Assembly: GCA_963691705.1 (NCBI GenBank)
Contig: OY829542.1
Location: 34,520,579 to 34,584,578, forward strand
DNA from: Viola odorata
Lineage: Eukaryota; Streptophyta; Magnoliopsida; Malpighiales; Violaceae
Direction of reading: 5' to 3'
Length of the DNA: 64,000 nt
A program made the translations under genes and the position numbers. Of the stretch, positions 32,828 through 44,856 are shown in pieces. The number at the start of each line of letters is the position of its first letter. Position 1 is the stretch's first letter. The notes below the pieces were generated by a model. It made no database searches, was not told the origin of the DNA, and saw only the letters and a program-made list of their open reading frames with translations.

Positions 32828-33185
32828 TGATAACTATTGATGCCACTGAGGCGACATCTCCACCCTTCCACCGGGTGACCAGGCCAGGACACTGTACATG
32901 ACAAGGGAGACACGACACTGTTCATACCGCCCCTAGCCTAGCGGCCGACCCTGGGATGGTCGACGTCAACGGAGGGGGCTCTCACGCGACATCCGCACGG
33001 CGGCATCCCATCCCAGGTCATCCTTGACGTCACTCCGCATGACGTCATTCCGCATGACATAAGTCCTTGCCACCCCAGCGACATCTATCACCCCAGCGAT
33101 ATCTACTCGGGGGTAGCTCCTACCCCCTGTCGGTACATTCCTTCCTTTACCTATAAATACCCCCACCCATTCTGATAAGGGGCTA
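32828..33185 (+). repeat. T1 3' LTR, truncated after 358 bp
   Basis: Matches 17427-17784 to the base GGGGCTA, then switches to Athila ORF3 sequence. The TATA box is retained, but the R-U5 part and the GCAAT target copy are gone. Confidence 0.93.
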
Positions 33186-34941
33186 CGATCAAAGACTTAT
33201 TGTTTGTTGTTATGCTTGGAGGAGTGAAATCATTATTTGTTAAGGTAGAGTGGGATACGATCATCTGCTCTTGACCTCTGGATTGGTCAAGATGAGCATC
33301 CTGGTCATTACGGTGCTCAGAATTTGCTGCTCTTTGCCTAGCAAGTGCTTCCTGTGCTAATCTTCTCTATTCTACCGATCCAGGGGCTATTTTCAATGGT
33401 GTCAGCTGGAATGTCTCTGCATAGTACCCCCCAAAGATCCTTTCCTGCCTAGGTGTAGTATTTGTGTTATAGCATAAAATACCTTTCTCTAAATGGAAAA
33501 ATCTCATTTGATCAAGGGCTTTTAGATCAAGCAATTTTCTAGGAGGAAATTCATTCAATTTAATGGCAGGGTCTAAGTGCCCTGTGAGTTTGGCAATCTT
33601 AGTGATCAGAGATCCTAAGATCATCTTGTTCCCACAGAAGCTAAGCTTCCTAGCTATCCAATAGGCTAGAGTCACTTTACGACCATTGTTCATACACCAA
33701 AGGATGAAGAGTTCATCCTTAGTCAGGATTGCTGACTTGTTGGTGTCTTTAGTGAGGCTAACAGAGAGCATCCTATGAAGGATTCTTAGGGCTGGGTCAC
33801 AAAGCCATGAGGCTTTGTATGAAACATTAAAAATAGCATCTGGATCCTTAGTTAAAGTTTTGAAAACCAAAGTTGCATCCCAGTCCTCAGGGATCTCATA
33901 GAAAGCGTTGCGATACACCAGCTTGGCTGGTCTTTAAAATTATTAGCAATGCCAAGCAAAACATCAAACAAATGTAAACTCAAAAAGTGCCATGTATCAC
34001 ATAAACTGAATTTAATGACACTCCCAGCATGTATGTTGGGTCGGTCTCCATATTTTAGGCTCAAGTTATGATAATTAAATTCAAATATAGAGTGGAACTC
34101 CAGACACATCTCATGGTATACCAATTCATTTTAGCCTAGCATGCAATCCTAATCTATACATTAAGCTATCATCAAGGATGATACAAGGAGTAATTTCCCC
34201 GAAATTCATGCGAAAGGAAAATATTTCATTGCAGTGCTCTGAATTAAAGCTTAACCAACCCCCTATTAAGAACGTGGGAGGTTAAATTGGTTACCTGAGC
34301 TGGAATGAGTGGGAGGCACCAGCTGACCTTGCAATAAACCCGCCATTTGTGTTTTACTCTTCCTCCGACGTTGAGCGGGAGGAGATGAAGGTCCGACGAC
34401 AGTGATTGTTGCGTTTGTGGTTCTGGTGGCTGTAGATGATGATGCAGGGGAAGGATGGGTCAAAACGAGAGTTGTCTTGGTCAAGGGAGGTAATGGAAGG
34501 CCCTAATTTCTCTTGGTACGCCTTTCTTCTTTAGTGCTCATTTTAACCCGGCGCTTGCGGAATTGAGAGATGGTGGCTTCAGCAGCGGTTGGGTCTGCGA
34601 GTGCATTGTAGTCGAGGTTTTTGGCCGTTTGATTATTTGGGGAGGGATTCAAGGCAACTTCTTGTATGGATTCCTGTTCTTCTACTTGGTTCTAAGCTAG
34701 GGCAAACAAATCGTTTGTGGAACTGTAGGTATCGTGGATGTTATCTCTTGAGAGGTCAGAGTGTTGGAATCGTAGGCGGAAGACGAGGAGTCTGATTGTG
34801 CGATTGCGAAAGGATGGGATTTAGGAGTGGAAGAAGATGGCGGGTTACAGAGGGAGTTTCTGAGGGTTTTGAGAGTTGGGGTTGTGCTCTAAATCTGTTC
34901 TTCTTAGTCAAGAGCGTTGCGTTCTTGGTCAAGACAGACAT
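33186..34941 (-). pseudogene. A1 ORF3 (ATHILA ORF-1 / env-like family), C-terminus truncated
   Basis: Starts near MSVLTKNATLLTKKNRF (34941). A Ser/Thr/Pro-rich N-terminal region follows (TKTTLVLTHPSPASSS, then QRRRKSKTQMAG). The conserved part is at 34124-33400: SLKYGDRPNIHAGS, ALRILHRMLSVSL, DELFILWCMNNGRKV, LGSLITKIAKL and LDQMRFFHLEKG. A frameshift lies near 33930 and a TAG at about 33367, beyond which the frame still reads RRLAQEALARQRAANSE up to the junction with T1. Function of the family is not established. Confidence 0.82.
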
Positions 34942-35093
34942 CCTAAACTCCTGTCCACAAACACACAGTTTGGTTAAAAATAAAAGATTGAAAAGAAAAG
35001 TAATGAAATCAAGATAAATTCAAAACATGGGTTGCCTCCCAAGTAGCGCCCTTATTAATTGTCTTAGGCTAGACACATCAACTCCTTGGCTCG

Positions 35094-37026
35094 TTACTCT
35101 TCATCTGGTGGAGCTTCTTCCACCATCTCTACCTCCATAATATGTGGTTGCAATCCCTCCAAGAAGGGTTTTAATCTTTGCCCATTAACCTTGAATTCAA
35201 CTTCTGTCTTTGGGTTCTTAATTTTCACTGCACCATCAGGAAAGATTTCAGTAATTTCAAAAGGTCCATTCTAATTAGTTTTCAATTTTCCAGCAAAGAT
35301 TCTAAATCTTGAATCATAAAGAAAAACGTTTTGCCCAATGAAGAATTTCTTCTTTGTAATTCTTTTGTTGTGATAGGCCTTAGTCTTAGCTTTGAAGATT
35401 TTCGAATTCTCATAGGCTTGATTTCTCAGTTCCTCTAGCTCTTGGATTTCTAACTTCCTCTTTTCGCCGGCAGTTTTCATGTCTGTATTGATGCGCCTGA
35501 TGGCCCAGTACGCCTTATGTTCTAACTCGACAGGTAGATGGCATGCTTTACCATACACCATTCTGAAGGGAGCCATCCCAATGGGTGTTTTGTAGGTGGT
35601 CCTACAGGCCCAAAATGCCTCATCCAATTTCTGACTCCAATCCTTTCTCGAGGGGATGACTGTTTTAGTCAGGATGGATTTAATCTGCCTATTTGAGACT
35701 TCTGCTTGGCCATTCGTCTGTGGGTGGTAAGTAGTAGATACTCGATGTGTAATTCCATATTTCTTGAATAATGATATAACAACCTTGTTACAAAAGTGAG
35801 TTCCCCGATTACTAATGATCCCGCGCGTAACTCCAAATCTACTCAAGATGTTAGATTTGAAGAAAGATATAACAGTTTTAGCATTATCTATTCGAGTGGC
35901 TTTGGCCTCTACCCATTTAGAAACATAATCAACAACCAAGAGTATGTACGAATTACCTCTCGAATTTGGAAAAGGTCCCATAAAATCAAATATTTCGCAT
36001 GATATGATGGGGTTAATGGGCATTTGATTTCGAGTACTAATGTTACCTATTTTTTGACATTCCTCACATTCTTGGCAGAATCTTTTACAGTCTCTGAATA
36101 AAGTGGGCCAATAAAAACCCACTTCTAAGACTTTGTAGGCAGTTTTCTTTCCACTGAAATGTCCGCCGCTTGGAGAAGCGTGGCAATGGTACAAGACGGA
36201 AGGTACTTCATTTAATTGTACACATCTCCTCAACAGTTGATCTTCTCCAATCCTCCACATGTAAGTTTGTCCTAGATATAATTTTTAGAGTCTCTTTTAA
36301 TTTTCGCCTTCTGAAAAGAAGTTAGCCCACCATAGTATTTACCTTTGGTTAAGTAGTTCGCAATATGGTGATACCATGGAAGCATCCCTTTTACAAGGAA
36401 TAAGTGTTCATCAGGGAATTCATCAACGACAGGTTCTGTCTCTTTGCTTATCATTCTGCTCAGATTATCAGCTACTAGGTTCTCTCATCCCTTTTTATCT
36501 TTTATCTCAAGGTTGAATTCTTGGAGTAACAAAATCCATCGAATAAGTCTTGGTTTGGCTTCTTTCTTGGCCAGGAGATAGCTTAGAGCTGCATGGTTAG
36601 AAAAAATGATAACTTTAATTCTAGTAAATAAGATCTAAACTTATCTAATGCAAATATTATAGCAAATAGTTCCTTCTCTATTGTTGTGTAATTTTTTTGA
36701 GCTTCATCCAACATTTTGGACGCATAGAAGATCACATGTGATTCTTTCCCTCGTCTTTGGCCAAGTACGGATCCAACTGCTGAGTTGCTAGCATCACACA
36801 TGATCTCAAAGGGTAAATTCCAGTCCGGTGGCTAAATCACAGGGGTTGTAGTGAGCTTCTCTTTTAGCTTGTCAAAGGCTTCTTTGCAGGCGTCATTGAA
36901 ATCAAACTCCAGATCTTTTTGAAGTAATCTTCACATAGGTTCTGCTACTTTGGAGAAATCTTTTATGTAGCGCCTGTAAAATCCTGCATGGCCAAGGAAA
37001 GAAGGAACGTCCCTAACCGAAGAGGG
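35094..37026 (-). pseudogene. A1 pol, 3' part: RT end, RNase H and integrase
   Basis: From 37026 leftwards: RT thumb with GFYRRYIKDFSKV, RNase H (CDASNSAVGSVLGQ, EKELFAIIFALDKF) with a frameshift near 36600, a linker, then a good integrase (35271-36260). Integrase has the HHCC finger ([12 protein letters not shown] to CEECQK) and the DDE core with D in [11 protein letters not shown] and E in NGQAEVSN. The second catalytic Asp is Asn (AAT at 35808-35810; ISNRGTHF). After one TAG at 35271 it continues [18 protein letters not shown] to its end at 35094. Several Trp codons are stops. Confidence 0.9.
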
Positions 37027-37031
37027 GTAAG

Positions 37032-38646
37032 TGATGCGCTGTCGAAACGCGATCAAATAAATTTTTTATAATCCTGATAGGCTAGATGCATAAATTAATG
37101 TAAATAGCGGCAAGTCAGGGTCGAACCACAGGGAAATGAAGAAACTAGATTTGTTTGCCTTAGATGTATGACGAGGATGAAAATGCACTAGACAGAAAAG
37201 TAAAACGGGGGGGGGGGGGGGGGTTGGGATGATAGTTGATATTGAGACAGCAAATGGAAATGCAAATAACAAATAATGAAAGACAAACAGAATAATTAAA
37301 TAAAAAGGGAACGAAGATAAAGCAGGAGAATAACAATAAAAATGGTAAAGACTAACAGGTGCAATAAAGGTAATAACAAAGTAAGTAAAGACGATAGATC
37401 AAGTAAAGGGGTAAATCTTGGCAAGGGGTGGATTGCGTCGAGGTCTAGTCGGTCATTGGTGCAAGGATAGATTGTTTTCATGCCATAGACGTGCTATAGG
37501 AATCTTGTTTTCACGTGGACCCCCTGCTTCTCTTCTCAAGAGAAGTCACTCCCAAGTTACGCTTATGCGAGTGGCCATGACACTGCGCCCAAGGCACGCT
37601 TATGGGTCATACACGCAGGCCCGTGAAGTGGAGAGAAGACACGTCTACGACTAGACACTGAGAAGTCTGCCCCAACTGGTTTCTTGCCCTAGCCAGATTG
37701 GACCAAACGATATGGTAACTCTGGACTAGGTGCCTACTCTATTCCATGGCCTTACGTTAGTTATTACCATGTAAATGACAATATTCATGAGAAGCATGCT
37801 AGTAGATGATCAAACTACCAACAAACCTCGCACGAAATGACAATGAAATGGCAAGAAAGCGGATACAATAATGAAACATTTTAAGAACAATTTGACCTCC
37901 CAACTATCATCTTGCAATCCTTAAAACACCCCTGCTAAGACTAAAAGACTTAGCCACTAATATTGAAAATCTTACACAAACCGGACAGAGAAAGCCACAT
38001 AAAGGGAGAAGAGATGAAGATGAAAATGGAAATTAAATAAAAACCTGCCGGAGCTTTGGGCTCCGATTTCTGGAAAAGTAAAATAAAGAACAGATCCCAA
38101 TGTGTGAGAGGCGGCTACAATGATTGCCAAACCCAAAAGATCTGAAAAATGCCCATTTTTTAAGAAAGAAAAACTTGCTAACTCTAATAACTAAGGGTGA
38201 ATATATACCCTAACAACCCCACTAGGGGACAAAATGGGCCAGCTGGCTGGGAAGGAAGGAAGGAGGCGTGTCCTTGAGGAGAATATTCTCTGCTGAGTTG
38301 GAGGAGCCTTGCATAGGATCCCACTCGAATCTCTTTGGCATCTTTGGTTGAACGTCATCCAAGAAGAAACATGCACTTGCGTCGTCTAGGCCTGGACGTA
38401 AGAAATCTTCAGTAGCTCATCTAGGTCTCGACGGCATAAAGGTGGATAGACCTCGACGACAAAAATGACGTCTAGGGTGGCGATGTGAGATCTGGAGAAA
38501 TGCATCCAAATGGCGCACTTTTCAGCAAGTTTTTCCCTTTAGTCCAAATCTACAAAATAGTTGGAAAATAAGACAAATTAGCAGTATCAAGAGTGAAATT
38601 GGACTTGAAAGGGAGGGAAAAATATGCATAAAAAGACATCATATCA
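37032..38646 (-). repeat. B 3' LTR (1615 bp)
   Basis: Plus strand TGATGCGCTGTCG to CATCATATCA. Aligns with 56543-58180. It carries a 17-G run at 37207-37223, where the other LTR has a different, longer segment. Confidence 0.94.
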
Positions 38647-40290
38647 AATTCCCCCACATTGCCCATTGCTCGTCCTCAAGCAATCAAAACGGAAAACACA
38701 CCCCAAGATGAAAACAACCACGACCAACTATGGCGCACGAATTAACAAACTAAACAATCAGCCCTGACCTTGTCAAGGCATACTCTGCGTAGATAACCAT
38801 ACATCAACTCATTAGAATAACGACCCTAACGAGGAAACTTTACCACATCAGACCTGGACATTGGCAATCCTCACTGGGGAAAGTGTTTACACTCACACTC
38901 AACGAGGCTAGGTGTTTAATCACTCAAGTATGCAAATTAACAAGACACACAACACAGCTTGCACATCAACCCGAGTTAAAATCCACATGCTTAGGCGATC
39001 AACAATCAGAAACGAACTTTGCATCATGAAAAAGGAACGAAAGGAAAGAGGCATAGAGAGAAGAAGAACATGAAGAAAGAAAGAGAAAATGGGGAAAGAA
39101 AGAAAGAAAATAGGAAGAGCATAAGAGGAAGAAAAAGAATAGGAGAATAGAACGAAAAACTTGGAAGGATTCCTTGGTTAGGAAGGAGATGAAGCGGTGA
39201 GACAGTATCCGTCAAGGGCAAACAGTCGAGGGCTAGACGAAATTCTTCTTCTAGGGGGGTCTTTTCTTGGGGACCGTGTCATGCTGGCAATACTTCTTTC
39301 TTCTGGTTCGTGCTTTTACCCTCTCTCTCTTTTATTTTGAAAGTAGATAAACTTTCTTTGATTTAATTTTTTTTTAAAGAACAAAATGGGGCACGAATTT
39401 GACAACTTACTTCAGCTAGGGCTTGATTTCCTTTTTGATTAGCTTGATGATTTTGCCCTAGCTCTGCTTCAACATTTATACTTTCTTCTCGGCCTCTACC
39501 ACACTTAGGCTTTGCTGCTCATCTAGCCCGCCACCTCTGACAAATACTGCTCACCTGCCAAGGGAAAGGGATCAAGGAAAGTGAGAACAAGTGGTTAAAG
39601 AAGAGAGAAGTGAGAAGGAAATGAGAAGATATCGGGAGCTAGACGAAATAGGGTGTCGAGGGTGAGATGAAGAAAAAGAGAAAGGATAGAAAGAAAAGGA
39701 AAGAAAATAGAGATGCAAAGTTAGTTTTCGTCTTTTTGTTGCTTTCCTAAGACTGATGGTGCCTATACCCAGGGGTATCATGCAAACCTAGTTGGTGTCT
39801 AGCCAAGCATTGAATCACACATGATAAATATAACTATTTAGTCTCAAATGCTCACAAGGTGCTATAAATGATTGTTGATGTCTAGGGCAAGATGCAGGTT
39901 ATAAGGGCTAGCAGATAAAGTATGCAAGATCTAGGGCAAGACCAACATAAAGGCAGTTCATTTCTATGTGCTCATAAGTCAAAAGTGTGTCCATGCAAGG
40001 GGGTTTTAAAACTGGGCAGCATGGAATAAGCAAAACAGAGTTTCAAAATCATGAGGGTATTCAAAATCATGTAGTCTAATAAATAGAGGGAAAGGGAATA
40101 CACTAAATAAAAGCAAATAAACGAAACAGAAGGAATCCTCCCCCATATGGAGGCTTCGCATTGTCCTCAATGCGATGGAGGCGCATAAACAAAAAAGGGA
40201 GTTAAAATTATAAAAAGAGTTCAGGGAGAGGGAGAGGGGATAGGAGGATGTTTTGGAGTGCCCTAAGGCGATCGTGTGCAGTCGGGGCCG
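38647..40290 (-). other. B 3' untranslated region, with polypurine tract and a second PPT-like tract
   Basis: No gene. Reading minus: a terminal tract GCAATGTGGGGGAATT directly before the LTR, preceded by TTGAGGACGAGCAATGGGC. A similar pair, CATTGAGGACAATGCG and then ATATGGGGGAGGATT, lies at about 40130-40170. Two purine-rich (GA) stretches on the plus strand occupy 39025-39160 and 39550-39720. Confidence 0.75.
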
Positions 40291-42006
40291 CTACAAAAGC
40301 GGAAGGTTTTGCCTTTCAACTTTCGTCGTCAGGTCTTGTTGTTGCTTCATAATGGATCGAAGAAAGGTGTTGGCCTCTACTGTGGTAGCAAGGAGGGCAG
40401 GATGAGCATCCTGGGCAGCTGGAGGGGGAGGTGGTTCATCTTGGGCAGGATTGGCTGGAGCGTCTTGGGAGGAACTGGTTTGGCCTGCAAGTTCGTTCTG
40501 GGCAGGATTCAGATATGTGAAGTTTCCTCCATGTTTAGTGCCAAAAGCTTGCTCTTTCACCAGCGTACAACCTGCACTAAACCTCAAGACACGCTGTGAG
40601 ACGCACAAATTCCCCATCCTGTCGAGGGTTTTGTGGTCTAGCATTTTAAAGTCAAGTGGTGATTATGCAAGTTTATGGCAATACGAGTGATGAACGATAC
40701 CATAACAGGACTGCGAGATATGCTCTGGACACTTGCAACCGCAGTAGCAAACCAAAACCCTAGATTAAGCCTAACCTCATGCGTCATACACCATAAGAAA
40801 AATAGTTCTTGCATCGACAACTGGCCAGATGACGTGAACTTACCTGCCAAGGTAAGGGCCAGAAATCGATGCAGGATCCTGAGGGCTGGGTCAGAAATCT
40901 CGTGCCCCTTGGAAGATTTAGGGCTGACCTTCGCATTTTCATCGCTGGTCAGCTCCTGGAAAGCAATATTAACATCAAAATCACTAGGGTACATAGTATG
41001 GGCAGTTCTAGAAGCAGAGGACTCTAACTCATCGACACGCACAACACCCACCACACAATTGAGTTCATTGACAGATAGTTTAGACCATTTGCTCCTCAAC
41101 CTAAAATTAACAACGTTGGGGGCTGAAAGGACCAGACTCGTCTTGCCCTTAGGCTTGAATTGGTCTGATGCAAGCCAGAATGTCGAATAGAACTCAAGTG
41201 AGAGCTCGAAAAAAGTCAGGTGCTCCAGAAAGAACAAAGTTTCCCACCTAATACTTTTTACAAGCTTTCAAACTCAAGAGCTTATACCCATTCGGTCCAA
41301 AAATGAAAGATCGAGGCGCGCGCAAGGGCTAACACCTTTTGAGTGAAAAACAACAAGTCTGTCTAGAAAGGGCTTATCTTCAAAAGTAAGCCAACCTTTA
41401 AGGTCAGCAAGTTCATATGTCACCTGAAATGAAGCTGGCGTGGGTGTGGTGGCGTAAGATTTTGCATTGGTGTGACAGAAATTGAGTCTGGCTTGCTTGG
41501 CAAGAGTTCAGCTTTTCGTTTAGACTTCCTAGGACTGGAATCCTTTGCTTTTCCTTTCTCCTTTTCGGTGCTCTTTCTTTTCTTGCTAGCTGGTGCAGAC
41601 GGCTCTCCGGCGTTGGCAGCGGTCTATTCTATTTTGATGGACAATGCTGTCTTGGGCTTTCTCTTCTGCAAAATCACTTCTTCCTCTTCTTGGTTGGCTT
41701 CTTCCTCTTTGATGGTGGCTGCCGGCTCATGGGTTTGCGCCGACGACTTGTAAATATTGGTGTCCATATTCTTTTGGATTGTCCGGCCAGATCTGGTGAT
41801 GGAATGGGTCACCGGCTTAGATCTAGTGACTTCCAGCTCTCCATGGACTGTGGTTGAGATTGAGAGGGTTCGTCGTAGATACTAGCATCACCACCCACCG
41901 GACTATCGCCAACTTCTTCATATTCCGTCCCCAGATCGGTGTGGTATGAATGTGAGCCGGACTCAGCGGCTGATGGTGAGGGGGAGGATTCCTTCTGTCT
42001 TTTCAA
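40291..42006 (-). pseudogene. B ORF3 (ATHILA ORF-1 / env-like family)
   Basis: The N-terminal segment is Ser/Glu-rich (KRQKESSPSPSAAESGSHS, 42000), then Lys/Glu-rich. The conserved domain is at 41237-40640: LRSKWSKLSVNELNCVVG, ALRILHRFLALTLAG, ELFFLWCMTHEVRLNLGFW and VSFITRIAIN. A frameshift near 40640 leads to LDHKTLDRMGNLCVSQRVL and a Pro/Gln/Ala-rich tail ending with MKQQQDLTTKVERQN. Its first codons are fused to a truncated integrase frame, so its own start is lost. Confidence 0.82.
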
Positions 42007-42393
42007 GAATTGCTTTGATTTCTCGGTTGGAAATTTCAGCTTGCCCGTTTGTCTGGGGTGATAGCAGTGGAGACGCGATGAGTCACTCCGTACTTATTGA
42101 GGAGAGAGTAGACGATCCAGTTGCAAAAATGGGTACCCCGATCTCTGATTAGGGTGTGTGGGGTACTGAATCGATTAAAGATATTGGAGCGTAGAATGTC
42201 GACAACTACCTTTGAGTCATCCGTCTTGGTTGCCTTGGCCTTGACCCACTTGGAAACATAGTCGACGGCGAGGAGAATGTAGATATTTCCAAAAGAATTC
42301 AGGAATGCCCCCATGAAGTCAATACCCCAGATATTGAAGATCTCACAAGAGATGATACCCGTCAAGGGCATCTGGTTGCGTGCTCCGATATTC
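42007..42393 (-). pseudogene. B integrase core, cut by O upstream and by a deletion downstream
   Basis: Reads [45 protein letters not shown] and SRDRGTHF-like [10 protein letters not shown], then [15 protein letters not shown], where a one-base shift leads to [14 protein letters not shown]. It then jumps directly into ORF3 (KRQKESS) at about 42006. The integrase C-terminal domain and the spacer are missing. The two catalytic Asp residues and the Glu are visible. Confidence 0.85.
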
Positions 42394-42398
42394 CCTGT

Positions 42399-44835
42399 TG
42401 TTGCTACCCGATTTTTGACGCATTTTTTCGCTCTTTTTTATTTATCGCATTATTAGCCTATTTAAATCGAAATTCTATCGATTTTTTATCTTAGGCTATT
42501 TATTTTAATATTTCGTACCATTTCGTGTCATTTTAGTTTTTTCGTATTTTTACTGTCTTTTTGTTCGAACTTCTATCGGTCTCGAATAAATTTCCTCAGA
42601 CCATGGATCGAACGCATTCCTTATTTGGTTAATAATTATCTATTATTATTTTCGTTCGCGCTATCTCATTTCATTTTATTCAATTTACTTCGCTATAGCA
42701 TTTATTTTTCGTTCGAACTTTTAAAGTATTTCGAGCGAGTAGATTCGAACCGTAAACCAAACTTTTTCTTTATTTACTGATTACTATTTATTTTGTTTCA
42801 TTTTATTGCACGTTTTAGTATTTTTGGTTCAGGATTTTATTCATTTCAAGCGTTTTGATAGTTCGAACCGATTAAATAAATTCCCAAAATTTTAGCCCTT
42901 GATCAAACATTGACCCCTTTTTCTCCTCATCCAACGGCCATCAAATTAAGCATGTGGATTCATGCATTTCTTCCCTTCACAGCAACCCGAGCATTTAATG
43001 CATATTCATTTTGGTCACTATTCCTAACGCCACCTCACTCCATTCCTATGTTTTGCTGCTGTAAATTCATCCACGCACTGTAGCAACTTGTCAGCTCTTC
43101 CCTCCCTTCATCCCTATAAATACTAGCCAGCAGCAAGAAAAGAAAGCAAGAAGAAAAAAGGAAGAAAAACTCACTATCTCCCTCGTGCTTAGTAGCGAGC
43201 AAGTAAGCAGCTCCAGTGAGCCAGCAAACAGCCCCAGCAAGCAAGCAAGCAACGCCGGCAGTAAGCAAGAAAAAGCAAGGTGCAGTGATCTCCCTCTTTA
43301 ATTTCTGTTTTTTCCTTTAAACAATTAACTAGTCATTAAAATCACCTGTAATCACTCTATTTTTGCGTCAATTTCATGTTTCTTTCCTCTATTTAATTGT
43401 TCATGATCCTAATTATTTATTAGCTTAACTCTAGTTTAATTAGCTTGTCCTTCATTTGTTGAAATTAACCTTAGTTTTTTTGTCCAAATTGCACTATTGA
43501 TAGCTTGTTTAAATCGTTGTTGTGGGTAGATTTAATTTGGGTTGTTGCTGGCTGTCTTGATGAGTGGCTCCTTTCTTGGCTGCCAGCCATGACACTGGCT
43601 ATCCAAGGAGGAAGAAGATGAACAGTACAGGGAGTGAAGAAAGGTGGTGGGCTTGGCTTGTAAAAATAATAAAAGAAAGGAAGGAAGGGTCCTGCGCGCC
43701 CAAGAGAAAGAGAGTTGGGCCACGCTCGGGCCAGTTGAAAGAAAAAGGGTGAAGGAAGGAAAGGAAAACGCAGGCGCACCGCACCTGCGTGAGAGGAAAA
43801 GCTAGGCCAAGCGGGGCCCAGCCGAGAGAGGGAAGGCCTGGCTTTGTGCCAGGCCAAGTAAAGGGAAACTGGGCCGTCTGGTCCAGCGAGGAAAAGAAGG
43901 CGTGGGCTGTTAACCAGCCCACGTGGAAGGAAGCAGCTGGGTTAACCAGCCCAGTGGGTCAAGCCTAGTTTTTTTAGCCCGTCATTTTTTTCGTGTCATG
44001 TAATCGAACGTGTACTATTTATTTTTCACACACTTGTACTCTTTATTTATTTTTCGCACTTATGCTAGTTATTTATTTTTGAACGCCTATACTGTTTATT
44101 TATTTTCGCATGTTTTTGCATTTTTAATTATTCTGCTTGCACTTAATCATCAAAATTAATTATATCACTTGTGTACAATAATTTTAATACCAATTATTTG
44201 TATGCTCGTACCACTTAACTAATTATTTCTGCACGCTTCCGAATGTTTAAATAATTATTATTCTTATTATTATTCTACTCGCATGTAATTGCTAAATTAA
44301 TTATTTTGTATGCTTGCGATAAATTCTTAAATACTTATCTATTTATCGATTATCATGTACTCGTGCTAATAATCTCGATCTTGTAGGGAAAATCAACTGA
44401 TACCTTTCACAAGTAAACGTTTCTCACCCTTTTATTTATTACATACTTTTTGTCCGCATATGCACTCGTATACATGAACATTTAAAATTGTTAGAATCTA
44501 ATTAATTCCTTAGGCATGATCATATAATTTAGGATTTTTTTAATTATTTTTCAAACACAATTTTAAACACCTCTTTTATCCGGTAACCTTTTTAGGATGT
44601 GACTCGAGTGCTTAACACCTTCCCGAGTCCATAATACGACCCCGAACAGCTGTTCTCGGGTTCAGACCCAATTTGCCTTAGTTTTTATTTTTATGCCATG
44701 ACTTTAGGTTCCCTAAACCTTGAAACAAATTAGGGTGGCGACATCATTGCATTATGTGAGATGAGTCCGATTTCGTCTCACGTCTAGTCCCAAACCCGCG
44801 TCGCATTAGGAAAAATCCAAATAAGGGGTGCGACA
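42399..44835 (+). repeat. O 5' LTR (2437 bp)
   Basis: TGTTGCTACCCG to GGGTGCGACA, followed by the primer site. The TATA box at 43115 leaves a very long R-U5 region of about 1.7 kb. Bases 43958-44835 match 51015-51896 at high identity; the first ~1.5 kb has no counterpart at the right end. A long ORF-poor, GC-richer block (43560-43960) carries repeated GGGCCAGC/CCAGCCCA words. Confidence 0.85.
43115..43122 (+). promoter_or_regulatory. TATA box of the O 5' LTR
   Basis: CCCTATAAATACTAGCC is a canonical plant TATA context, with TATAAATA at 43115-43122. Confidence 0.6.
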
Positions 44836-44838
44836 GTT

Positions 44839-44856
44839 TGGCAACTCCACTAGGGG
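44839..44856 (+). other. O primer binding site (tRNA-Arg type, Ogre-like)
   Basis: TGGCAACTCCACTAGGGG, three bases after the LTR, differs by two bases from TGGCGACTCCACTGGGG-type Ogre sites complementary to tRNA-Arg. Both changes are G-to-A. Confidence 0.85.

Larger units (their letters stand above)
17427..33185 (+). mobile_element. T1: Tat-lineage Ty3/gypsy element with four antisense genes; right end truncated
   Basis: Order: 5' LTR, primer site, gag-pol in one frame (18046-23949), two tandem-repeat arrays, antisense genes D, C, B and A, then a 3' LTR cut after 358 of about 535 bp. Tat lineage is supported by the second, archaeal-type RNase H before integrase, the YVDD RT and the antisense ORFs downstream of integrase. 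The two LTRs differ at roughly 17 of 358 positions by eye. Confidence 0.93.

Noticed and set aside
37066..37481. Minus-strand ORFs in the B LTRs (also 56577-57015)
   Set aside because: Low-complexity Pro/Leu/Ser translations of LTR sequence; occurring in both LTRs reflects LTR identity, not a gene.
43471..43922. Minus-strand ORFs of 107-128 codons in the O 5' LTR
   Set aside because: Overlapping frames in a GC-richer LTR segment, no domain, no counterpart in the right LTR.
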